A DNA stretch of 64,000 nucleotides from Staphylococcus epidermidis (GTDB lineage: Bacteria > Bacillota > Bacilli > Staphylococcales > Staphylococcaceae): the NCBI RefSeq assembly GCF_006742205.1, contig NZ_AP019721.1, forward strand, positions 1-64,000, written 5' to 3'. Position 1 is the first letter of the stretch. Every line of letters starts with the position of its first letter. Made by a program: the position numbers and the translations under genes. The notes under the pieces are model-generated. The model had not been told where the DNA came from. It worked only from the letters and a program-made list of their open reading frames with translations, and ran no database searches. This document shows positions 35,900 through 43,150 of this stretch, in pieces.

Positions 35900-36403
35900 T
35901 TATTTTAATGTCCATTTTTGACGTGCTTTAGGGTTAAGTGGATGCATAACTTCGTTCGTTACTGGATTAATGAGTTTTTTGACTTTCTTTTTATGAGGTT
36001 TTAACATTTCCATCACTTGCTCAACACGTTCGACGACAACAGGCCGCTTCGCATAAGCTCCATAGGCTAGAATCACTGTGTCACTTTCACTAATCGCTTT
36101 CATTAAGTGAATGTCTGTGTGTTTGTCATAAGGCTCTTTAATATGTTTAAGGTTTTCAGGTGTTTTAATATTAGAGAATAGATTTACTAGATATACAGCA
36201 CCGTATTGTTCAGAATTAGCTAATTGGTTGAGAATGAGAACAGTGGTAAGATCGAGTGATAATACGCCATCTAAATGTGGATACATCGTTATCACTGTAC
36301 AAGAGGGTTTCTTTTCATCCCATATTTTCTTGAGTAAGTAGCGGTGTTGTTCATCGTCGCTAAATATAGCTTCTGTGTGTATCGTACTTTTGATTGTATT
36401 CAT
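35900..36403 (-). CDS. DUF1643 domain protein
   Basis: A 167-aa DUF1643 protein of the conserved SCC operon downstream of ccrB. It has the family features CTVITMYPHLDGVLSLDLTT and SDTVILAYGAYAKRP with a basic C-terminus (KKKVKKLINP, LNPKARQKW). The domain also occurs in phages and plasmids; the activity is not known. It lies 15 nt after DUF960 and is probably co-transcribed. Confidence 0.85.
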   Translation of the reverse strand: MNTIKSTIHTEAIFSDDEQHRYLLKKIWDEKKPSCTVITMYPHLDGVLSLDLTTVLILNQLANSEQYGAVYLVNLFSNIKTPENLKHIKEPYDKHTDIHLMKAISESDTVILAYGAYAKRPVVVERVEQVMEMLKPHKKKVKKLINPVTNEVMHPLNPKARQKWTLK

Positions 36404-36418
36404 ATATCGTTACCCCTT

Positions 36419-36730
36419 TTAATATTCTTCTGGCAAAAGCATCACATAATAAAAAGCGTCTACGTCATCTTCACGAATGACGTAGACTTTCTTAGGTAAT
36501 GCATTTTGATTTTTTACATAGTTTGTATAGTGATATTCCAATTTGTATGCAGGTTGTTCTTGTTCATGTGTGATTGAGAGTATATTCTCATCTTCTTGTA
36601 GTCTAAAAATGTGTAGATAATCTGTATGAGATTGATTATCTCTTTCTTTTACCATATTCCAAAGTAGGATTTGAAGGTCTAGAGATAGTTGTTCACTTAT
36701 GCCTCTTGTGATGTATCGATTGATTTTCAT
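36419..36730 (-). CDS. DUF960 family protein
   Basis: A 103-aa soluble protein with the DUF960 pattern NRYITRGISEQLSLDLQILLW at the start, followed by a beta-rich core. It is one of the fixed passengers of ccrAB-type SCC elements. No function is established. It begins one nucleotide after the stop of the 30-aa peptide gene, so the genes are translationally linked. Confidence 0.85.
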   Translation of the reverse strand: MKINRYITRGISEQLSLDLQILLWNMVKERDNQSHTDYLHIFRLQEDENILSITHEQEQPAYKLEYHYTNYVKNQNALPKKVYVIREDDVDAFYYVMLLPEEY

Positions 36731-36731
36731 G

Positions 36732-36824
36732 TTATTTTACCTCGTCTTGAATTTCTTTCATAATGATAATTGCTTGGCTAATAATCGTAACAGATATTTG
36801 TGCCACTTTGATCCAATTATTCAT
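36732..36824 (-). CDS. 30-aa hydrophobic/amphipathic SCC peptide
   Basis: The frame reads MNNWIKVAQISVTIISQAII and ends IMKEIQDEVK. It starts at 36824 inside the SAUGI gene end (8-bp overlap) after GGAGAGAATAACC, and stops one nucleotide before DUF960. The predicted helix has a hydrophobic middle and charged ends, like small staphylococcal membrane-active peptides. I remember similar short frames at this place in other SCC elements, which argues that it is real. The function is unknown. Confidence 0.6.
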   Translation of the reverse strand: MNNWIKVAQISVTIISQAIIIMKEIQDEVK

Positions 36825-37167
36825 GGTTATTCTCTCCTTGTTTTAGTAAATGACGTTCATCGATAATCGTATTTTTAGTATCTGTGAGGTATAGAAAGTC
36901 CATATCAAAATGATCCAAATAACCAATGCTGATGAGTTGGTCATTGGCGTACATAAGAAATGGATAGATACTTAGCTCATGTAGCTCATCATTGTAGTAG
37001 GTATAAGTGTTGAGTGTGAGATGCGCAAGTAGAGAATTATTAATAAAACGTTCCGGTAGAATATTTTCTGCTGCTTCCTCAAGTGCTTCACATTCCCATG
37101 TTTCGTTGTTAGATAGTTGGAAGAGACGAGTTATATATTGTTTGAGTTCTTGAGTGGTTGTTTTCAT
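36817..37167 (-). CDS. SAUGI-family uracil-DNA glycosylase inhibitor
   Basis: A 116-aa DUF950 protein that closely follows S. aureus SAUGI, the SCC-encoded DNA mimic that blocks uracil-DNA glycosylase: LKQYITRLFQLSNNETWECE, ENILPERF, TYTYYNDELHELSIYPFLMY, LISIGYLDHFDMDFLYL, and ERHLL near the end. It is acidic, as a DNA mimic should be. It is the first gene of the operon that follows ccrB on the minus strand. A role during cassette transfer or replication is inferred. Confidence 0.88.
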   Translation of the reverse strand: MKTTTQELKQYITRLFQLSNNETWECEALEEAAENILPERFINNSLLAHLTLNTYTYYNDELHELSIYPFLMYANDQLISIGYLDHFDMDFLYLTDTKNTIIDERHLLKQGENNHE

Positions 37168-37667
37168 ATCATTGCCTCCTAGATAGTGTGATAGTGATGT
37201 AGTTGATATACATCATTGGGATAATATATATTTGATTTATTATTTATTACGAATCCCGGTGGGAATAAGAGAAAATTCCATATAAAAACCCGTGATAAAT
37301 GTTGGTGTAACAAGGAAATCCCGGAATCCCACTCATTTTGACGAACAATCAACTCATTATTTATAAGTATTGATGATAGGGTTGTGTCTCTGCTTCCTTA
37401 TATATATTATTTATTTATAAAAAATAACGGGATTTTGGGATTGTGCTTGCACAATCCTTCTGCTTCTTCGAATCTGCAAATCCCATTCCTTTCCCGGTAA
37501 AAAATCATTGTGGGATGTTCTTTAGCAATTTCAATATAAGCATTGTGTAGTCATGAAAAAAATGACGGCAATGACTGTTTCATTAGATAAGTGTTATTGA
37601 AATTGATAAAGAGAATTCTAAAAATGGTTAGATAAAATAAGTGAAAGAATAGCAGTGTAGTTATTGT
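37168..37667. repeat. ccrB-SAUGI spacer with CCCGG/AATCCC repeats
   Basis: No gene is seen in 500 bp. The GC-rich word AATCCCGG or parts of it recur in both senses inside AT-rich DNA: AATCCCGGTGGGAAT near 37253, AATCCCGGAATCCCAC near 37316, CGGGATTTTGGGATT near 37428, and AATCCCATTCCTTTCCCGG near 37480. A TATATATTATTTATTT tract separates the two halves. This could be a promoter-operator or replication-related site for the SAUGI operon. A SAUGI RBS (GGAGGCAA-type) precedes the start. Confidence 0.5.
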
Positions 37668-39296
37668 TTATTCAATAGTTATATATAAAGTTTGTGGCAA
37701 AAATAAAGACGAAGTGCTAGGGAGCACTTCGTCGAGTGGATGGTTATTAAATAGTTGTTTGATTATATCATTATTTAACTTGAGCGTAACATAAAATTGC
37801 TTCTTATGATGCTCATCTTTTCTTATGTCAATGCGATCGATGATTGTTAGATATAGTGATTTCAACTGAGATTTCTCTAATTTGTCTATATCTTTGAATA
37901 TTGCTTGTAGTACATTCGCAATCATATCAGCATCATAATGTGGAGCTTCTGCTTGTTTATCTTGTTCTAGTTGATAGATTTGATTATTTATTTGATTCAA
38001 TTCATCTTGGTAGCTAAGTATTGTTGGTTTTAATACGCTATCTAAGTCAGGTGAGTCTTCAATAGTTTTCGTTAATGTATGCATTTTTGCTTTTATTTCT
38101 TCACATTGTGACTGTTTATAGGCAATATCATGGTTCAAAGAAGAGACGTCTATTTGACTTTTTTCATTTACCTTTTCAACCAATTGCTTCAATACCTTTT
38201 TGCTTTTGATAATTTCCAATATCTGATCCATAACATATTTTTCTAGTACATCTGCTCTAACGCTATTGGCAGAACAAACTTTTGAACCTTTATTTCTAAA
38301 ATTGCTACATGAGTAATATCTGATTCTTTTCTTAGTGCCATCTTTTAATGTATTAGTTGTATTACTTGCCGCCATTGCTGCACCACATTTCGGACATTTT
38401 ACAATCCCAGTCAGTAGGTTTGTTCCTTTGCCGTGAACTTGTGGTTTCTTGCGACTCTCTTGACGTTTAAACTGTACTTTATCCCATAGGTTTCTATCAA
38501 TAATAGGCGCATGTTTACCATCAGCGATAATCGGTTCCTCATTGAGTCCTTTTCGTCTTTTATCGCTCCAGTGTCTATACTTCGCAAACTGTATCTTTCC
38601 AATGTAAAAAGGGTTTGAGATGATGTAGGTAATGGACGAAATACTAAAAGGTTTCCCTTTCTTAGTCACATAACCTTTATGATTCAATGCGTTCGCAATC
38701 TTACGATAACCATGACCTTTAGCGTATGAATCAAAAATATATTTAACAATATTCGCTTCATGTTGATTGATCATGAGCTCTTTTTTACTGTCAGGTACTT
38801 TATCGTAGCCTAGAGGTAAATTACCTTGATAATAACCTTCAATAGCACGTTGTCTTTGGCCATTGTAGACATTCTCTACAATCGTATTACGTTCAAATTC
38901 TGCGAAGCTGGCTAAAATTTGGAGCATCAATTTACCTGTTGAACTGGCAATTTCTATTTTTTCAGTTAGACTAAAAAATTCGACATTAATCTTATACAAT
39001 TCCTCGACAATATTTAACAAATCTGAGGTATTTCTAGCTAAACGATTTGTTTTGTAGACCATAATACAATCTAATTTACCTTCGTTGGCATCTTTTAACA
39101 TACGTTGTAATTCTGGACGTTGCATTGTTTTACCTGATATACCACGATCGGTGTATTCATTGACGACTTCATAGCCTTGAAATTGACAATACTCTGTAAG
39201 TTGATTCAATTGACCTTGAATACTGTAACCATCCGTTTGCATTTCAGTCGATACACGTGCATATAATCCAATACGTTTCTTTTTGAGTTGTTTCAT
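37668..39296 (-). CDS. ccrB: Cassette chromosome recombinase B (probable type 4)
   Basis: CcrB is the large serine recombinase that, with CcrA, excises and inserts SCC at rlmH. The 542-aa protein has the catalytic domain (YARVST with nucleophile S16, then YKTNRLARNTSDLL), the recombinase domain, a zinc-ribbon with CPKCGAAM and a second cysteine pair near CSNFRNKGSKVC, and a coiled-coil C-terminal part. It overlaps ccrA by 4 bp. Length and the start MKQLKKKRIGLYARVSTEMQ resemble ccrB4 as I remember it; allotyping needs alignment. It is intact, so the cassette may still be mobile. Confidence 0.92.
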   Translation of the reverse strand: MKQLKKKRIGLYARVSTEMQTDGYSIQGQLNQLTEYCQFQGYEVVNEYTDRGISGKTMQRPELQRMLKDANEGKLDCIMVYKTNRLARNTSDLLNIVEELYKINVEFFSLTEKIEIASSTGKLMLQILASFAEFERNTIVENVYNGQRQRAIEGYYQGNLPLGYDKVPDSKKELMINQHEANIVKYIFDSYAKGHGYRKIANALNHKGYVTKKGKPFSISSITYIISNPFYIGKIQFAKYRHWSDKRRKGLNEEPIIADGKHAPIIDRNLWDKVQFKRQESRKKPQVHGKGTNLLTGIVKCPKCGAAMAASNTTNTLKDGTKKRIRYYSCSNFRNKGSKVCSANSVRADVLEKYVMDQILEIIKSKKVLKQLVEKVNEKSQIDVSSLNHDIAYKQSQCEEIKAKMHTLTKTIEDSPDLDSVLKPTILSYQDELNQINNQIYQLEQDKQAEAPHYDADMIANVLQAIFKDIDKLEKSQLKSLYLTIIDRIDIRKDEHHKKQFYVTLKLNNDIIKQLFNNHPLDEVLPSTSSLFLPQTLYITIE

Positions 39297-40654
39297 ATTA
39301 CTTCATTCCTTTCAGGAGTTATTAAATGTGATTGTTCAACGATATTGAGTGGACTGTTTTTAAAGTAGATTCCTTGTAATTGTTTAGTTTGAGTTATTTT
39401 GATGCAATCGATAAAAGGTGCTATATCCTGTAAAGTTATTTTATTTTTTATGACATATTTTAATTTGTCATCGATTTGGTAGGTTGAATAAGTAGAGTAA
39501 TTCTCTTCACTTTTACAACTAGCAGATAAACGTTTGAACGTTTTTACATCAATACGATTTTGAGCTAGCTTTTCGATAAGTTGTTCTTGTGTTAGATGGG
39601 TTTCTTTATGCTTCATTTGTTGCTGTTTTAGGACTTTGAGTATTGTGTTATTCAATCGTTTATGAAACGATTGTTCTTCAAAATACTTTTTACAAGTGTC
39701 GAGCACTTCACTTTCAAGTTCTGGTGCATTGATACTTTTAAATGGGCATGTACGATAAGCGTCATTCATATTTTTAGGACAAACATAGTAACGTAGAGAA
39801 TAGTTCTCTTTTTTTATCGTTAAGTTTGTTAATGTTGATTGACAGTAAGGACATTTGATTCGTCGCTTTAGCTTATTTCTAGAATTGGATCGATTGAGTT
39901 GTTTATGAATACGACGCTCTTGTGCTTCTTCAAATGTATCAATATCAATAATAGGTGGAACGATATCATTAAACGTGCCATATTTATTGATGACACGACC
40001 GCAATAGTTAGGGTTCAAGAGAATATTTCTAACTTGATAGGGCTTACGAGGAATAAGGTTAGGATTACTATCCAAATGTTGGGAAATCTTTTTGTAGCCT
40101 AGACCTTGTAAGTACCAGCGATAAACCGATTTAACTGTATACGCTTCTTCTTCTTGTACAACAAAACAACCTTTTCTATAACGATAGCCAAACGGAGCAT
40201 GAGTTGTGATTAGCTTACCTTGTTTGGCTTTTTCTCTAATCCCATTTTTTGTTTGTTCGCTGATATTGTTTGATTCCATTTCCGCTAGACTCATAAGTAT
40301 GTTCAAACGAAAGCAATCAAACTCTTTAGACAAATCAAAATATCCATCGTTAACACTGATGATTGTGATGTGATGCTTTTTACAAATTTCAAAGAATTGT
40401 ATGGCATTTTTCAAATTACGATGTAGTCGGTTCAAGCGATAGCAACACAATACTTTACATTTTCCAGACGTAATTATTTCTACCATTTTTTGATAACCTG
40501 AACGTTTTGTATGTCGACCTGTTTTCTTATCATCATAAAACGCCACATTAGACCATCCATATTGCTTAGCGGTATCCATAATGAGCGATTTTTGAGTAGC
40601 TAAGCTTTGTTGTTTGAGTGTACTTTGACGTACATAAGCAATCGCTTCTTCCAT
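39293..40654 (-). CDS. ccrA: Cassette chromosome recombinase A (probable type 4)
   Basis: CcrA is the partner recombinase needed for excision. The start is the ATG at 40654, which follows GGAGGTG at 6-7 nt spacing and gives 453 aa, the length I recall for CcrA4. The catalytic serine is S11 in AYVRQST, with CYRLNRLHRN following. A zinc ribbon (CPYCQST then YYVCPKN) and a C-terminal segment ending near GIYFKNSPLNIVEQ are present. A terminator-like hairpin separates it from the small gene and the cch fragment upstream. Confidence 0.92.
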   Translation of the reverse strand: MEEAIAYVRQSTLKQQSLATQKSLIMDTAKQYGWSNVAFYDDKKTGRHTKRSGYQKMVEIITSGKCKVLCCYRLNRLHRNLKNAIQFFEICKKHHITIISVNDGYFDLSKEFDCFRLNILMSLAEMESNNISEQTKNGIREKAKQGKLITTHAPFGYRYRKGCFVVQEEEAYTVKSVYRWYLQGLGYKKISQHLDSNPNLIPRKPYQVRNILLNPNYCGRVINKYGTFNDIVPPIIDIDTFEEAQERRIHKQLNRSNSRNKLKRRIKCPYCQSTLTNLTIKKENYSLRYYVCPKNMNDAYRTCPFKSINAPELESEVLDTCKKYFEEQSFHKRLNNTILKVLKQQQMKHKETHLTQEQLIEKLAQNRIDVKTFKRLSASCKSEENYSTYSTYQIDDKLKYVIKNKITLQDIAPFIDCIKITQTKQLQGIYFKNSPLNIVEQSHLITPERNEVI

Positions 40655-40702
40655 GTTATACACCTCCAAAAAGATAATATATATTTGTGAGTAAATTAGA
40701 AT

Positions 40703-40736
40703 GAAAGGTCCAACGTGCTTTTAACACGTTGGACCG
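40703..40736 (-). terminator. Hairpin between the 20-aa gene and ccrA
   Basis: GGTCCAACGTG pairs perfectly with CACGTTGGACC across a 7-nt loop. No long T-run follows on the minus strand, so it may act as a terminator or as an RNA processing or attenuation site ahead of ccrAB. Confidence 0.6.
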
Positions 40737-40742
40737 TCGTGA

Positions 40743-40805
40743 TTAGTTATCGTTCTGTAGCTCTTCAACGACTAAATCAGCTAGTAATTCAATCAATTCA
40801 TCCAT
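40743..40805 (-). CDS. 20-aa acidic peptide upstream of ccrA
   Basis: ATG at 40805 follows AGGAG at good spacing and encodes MDELIELLADLVVEELQNDN. The peptide is acidic with a leucine/valine face. It lies between cch and ccrA. The good RBS argues for translation; the function is unknown. Confidence 0.45.
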   Translation of the reverse strand: MDELIELLADLVVEELQNDN

Positions 40806-40840
40806 TTTATCTACTCCTGTACGATTTCATCTTTAAGTTA

Positions 40841-41487
40841 TTAAAAATCAATTAAATCATCGTTCTGTTTTTTCCATGATTCAAGTATCTTTTTGTTATC
40901 CAAGTTAATTTCAGCTTTAATAGGTTCAGCATCTTTAGTTAGACCAAAAATAGACGCATATTTTGAATCTAGCTTTAAATGGTAAAAGACAAGTGACTGT
41001 TTCTTGCCATAGTCATCTTTAACTGCTCTTTTCGTAGTTATTCGATCACGGTCAGATTCGATAAATCCTTTATCCCTTAGTGCATTCACAACATTGTTGA
41101 CATCTTGGAAATGATGCTCTATCAACATATTCTTAAATACAGATGCAATGATTTTAACTTCGATATAATCATCTTTTAAGGCAATTAGTCCATAGTTCTC
41201 AATCATATTCTTTAATGCTGTATCATCAGAAAACTTACCACGGTTTTGTGCTACAAATTGCGTAATGACTTCAATCGCTTTATCAGCCAGTGATCGTTCA
41301 GAGACTGTATGAGCATGATAATCAATAAAGTAGTCTCTTATTTTAGCGATATCAATATCTGTAGATAAAACATGACTAAGAATCTTGGCCGAAGTAGTGA
41401 TAGCCGCATAGCGCTTAAACATACGAATACCAGTATTATTTGTTTCATCCTTCAATTTATCTTTAAACCAATGATGTAATTCAAAAA
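40841..41487 (-). pseudogene. cch: C-terminal fragment of SCC helicase Cch
   Basis: The minus-strand reading is open from about 41487 (FELHHWFKDKLKDETNN) to the stop at 40841. It matches, as I remember it, the C-terminal part of Cch, the SCC-encoded DUF927-type replicative helicase that sits upstream of ccrA. The first 60-70% of the gene, including the ATPase motifs, is missing. The break coincides with the start of an inverted ccrA fragment. It could still be translated from a TTG at 41455 as a 204-aa protein. Confidence 0.65.
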
Positions 41488-41817
41488 CGGATCAAAAAAC
41501 AAAAGGCCCTAGAAACTAGGAGCACACTTACACAAGAACAATTGATAGATAAATTAGCTAAAGGAGCCATCGATGCAGAAACGTTCAGAAAACAATCTCA
41601 ATCGTTACTTCAACAATCAAAACCAACACTATCAATAAATGAGCAACAAATTCAAAGGTCTTTTGAAAATGTAATTCAACAACACTTCACGTTAAGCATG
41701 TTATACCGATATATTGATGAAATTCATATTTCTAAAAACAAAAGCCTTGTGGGAATCTATTTCAAAAATGAACCGCTAAACATTGTAAACCAAGCTACGC
41801 AATCATCGATTGCTTAA
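41488..41817 (+). pseudogene. C-terminal fragment of a second ccrA
   Basis: The plus strand reads from about 41488 (RIKKQKALETRSTLTQEQ), through IDKLAKGAIDAETFRKQSQS, to the stop at 41817 (YFKNEPLNIVNQ near the end). This is the C-terminal part of a CcrA unlike the intact one at 39293-40654 and much more like CcrA1-3 types. It points opposite to the intact ccrA. The N-terminal catalytic domain is absent. Confidence 0.8.
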
Positions 41818-41837
41818 TTAATGAAAGGATGAAAAAT

Positions 41838-41981
41838 ATGAAAGAAATGAAAAGAAAATCTGTAGGATGTTATGTTAGAGTTTCAACAATTTCTCAAGAC
41901 ATTGATAAATTTAGTATTAATGGTCAAATTACACAAATAAAGGAATATTGCCAACAGGGAAATTATGAATTGCTATACTGA
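41838..41981 (+). pseudogene. N-terminal fragment of a second ccrB
   Basis: ATG at 41838 follows GAAAGGATG and reads MKEMKRKSVGCYVRVSTISQ, then DIDKFSINGQITQIKEYC, and is lost after about codon 43. It retains the catalytic serine in YVRVST. The sequence resembles CcrB1/CcrB3 rather than the intact CcrB. It directly follows the ccrA fragment in the normal ccrA-ccrB order, and is cut off where the ZIP fragment begins. Confidence 0.8.
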
Positions 41982-42288
41982 TAATTAAAAGTACCCCCGA
42001 TCGAACGAAAATATCTTTTTGATGACTATTAGTGATAATTGTAATTTTATCCATTAATAGATGAATGGATTGGAATAATACTAAGCCTATTGCTATTCCA
42101 CCGAGTAAAATTACCCACCCGCCTAATTCAATACTTTCCGGAATCATTTCAAAAAATAATAAGCCAATTATAAGGCCTGCACATAATGAATAAATAAAGC
42201 CATGACCACTTTGAAAACCTTCCATTATCCAAGCGAGTCCACCGCCAACACCAATTCCAAGTGCGGAAGCTAACGCCCGATCATCCAT
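41929..42288 (-). pseudogene. Truncated ZIP-family metal transporter
   Basis: The minus strand encodes about 110 aa of a ZIP transporter N-terminal half: GVGGGLAWIMEGF, FFEMIPES, then a third helix ending SIAIHNFPVG. That motif is the first metal-site helix of ZIP proteins, which should continue for another 120 or so residues. Beyond about 41950 the frame runs into the ccrB fragment and soon stops. The RBS GGGATGAG is present. It cannot transport metal in this state. Confidence 0.7.
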
Positions 42289-42407
42289 ACTGCACTCATC
42301 CCACTATTCTTAAAAAGGCTTTGTTTATTTTACTCTAAAAAATCAAAACAAAATATATGAATTCATATTAAATATTATTTGACTCTTTATTCAGATGGTT
42401 ATATCAT

Positions 42408-42423
42408 ATATATGAACATATAT
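42408..42423 (+). promoter_or_regulatory. ATATGA-type operator before the ArsR gene
   Basis: ATATATGAACATATAT is an imperfect palindrome about 70 nt before the ArsR-family gene. It shares the core ATATGAWCATAT with the perfect palindrome at 42874-42889. ArsR/SmtB proteins bind such AT-rich dyads. Confidence 0.55.
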
Positions 42424-42494
42424 TAATACATGTAGATAAATAGTGATTATTATATATAAGGTTTTGAATTGAAACCTAAAGTGAGGGAAGGATA

Positions 42495-42821
42495 ATGGAA
42501 GAAAAAAAGGAATTAGAGGAAGTAAATAATAAGGACTTAGATGATGAAACATTATTTGTCGTATCGCAAACATTTAAAGCGTTAGGTGATCCTACGAGAA
42601 TCCGGATTCTCCATTTGCTCTTTTATAAGGAGTATTCGGTAAACGGTATTGCTGAAACGCTACATCTTAGACAATCAACAGTTTCCCATCAATTGCGGTT
42701 CTTGAAAAATTTACGGTTAGTAAAATTCCGAAGGGAAGGCACAACATTGTTTTATTCCCATGATGATGAACATACTATGAATATGCTAAAACAGGCGATC
42801 GATCACGCCTGTCATCACTAG
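42495..42821 (+). CDS. ArsR/SmtB-family zinc- or cadmium-sensing repressor
   Basis: A 108-aa winged-helix repressor ([16 protein letters not shown] near 29, recognition helix [16 protein letters not shown] near 62). The C-terminal helix has [19 protein letters not shown], which keeps the D-x-H...H-x-x-H pattern of the alpha-5 zinc site of CzrA/SmtB. There is no CadC-type N-terminal cysteine. It probably represses itself and the downstream P-type ATPase, since similar palindromes lie before both. Zn, Co or Cd release is inferred. Confidence 0.85.
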   Translation: MEEKKELEEVNNKDLDDETLFVVSQTFKALGDPTRIRILHLLFYKEYSVNGIAETLHLRQSTVSHQLRFLKNLRLVKFRREGTTLFYSHDDEHTMNMLKQAIDHACHH

Positions 42822-42873
42822 TATTCCGTAAACCAGTAATGAGTGTTAATAATAATTCACGTCATTAATATTG

Positions 42874-42889
42874 TTATATGATCATATAA
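42874..42889 (+). promoter_or_regulatory. Perfect palindrome operator before the P1B-4 ATPase
   Basis: TTATATGATCATATAA is a perfect 16-bp palindrome between the ArsR gene and the ATPase gene. With the 42408-42423 site it forms a matched operator pair. Confidence 0.6.
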
Positions 42890-42923
42890 AAATATTATAG
42901 GCATATGAAAAGGGGGTTTTGCA

Positions 42924-43022
42924 ATGGATATGGAAAACAAAAAAACAGAATGGAAAGCGTTGTATGATATCTCGAAGGAAAGTGAGATGGGTGTAGCAGA
43001 GAGGGTTAGTGAATACGGTTGA
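42924..43022 (+). CDS. 32-aa reading frame before the ATPase
   Basis: ATG at 42924 follows GGGGG and encodes MDMENKKTEWKALYDISKES and ends VSEYG. It could be a small protein, or the start of a gene that lost its 3' part, since the following 43023-43150 looks like debris. I do not recognise it. Confidence 0.3.
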   Translation: MDMENKKTEWKALYDISKESEMGVAERVSEYG

Positions 43023-43150
43023 TAAATTCATAGGATGTATTATTGGATACAAAAAGTTTGGATGTGGTCAATTAACGTCCTGGTTTAGTAAAGCTTACTG
43101 CGAATATATTGGAACCCGATATATCATATTTATTTAGAAAGGTGATAGAA

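Noticed and set aside
41542..41817. A separate 91-aa gene on the plus strand
   Set aside because: It is the C-terminal part of a ccrA; the frame is open upstream to the junction and lacks a start signal.
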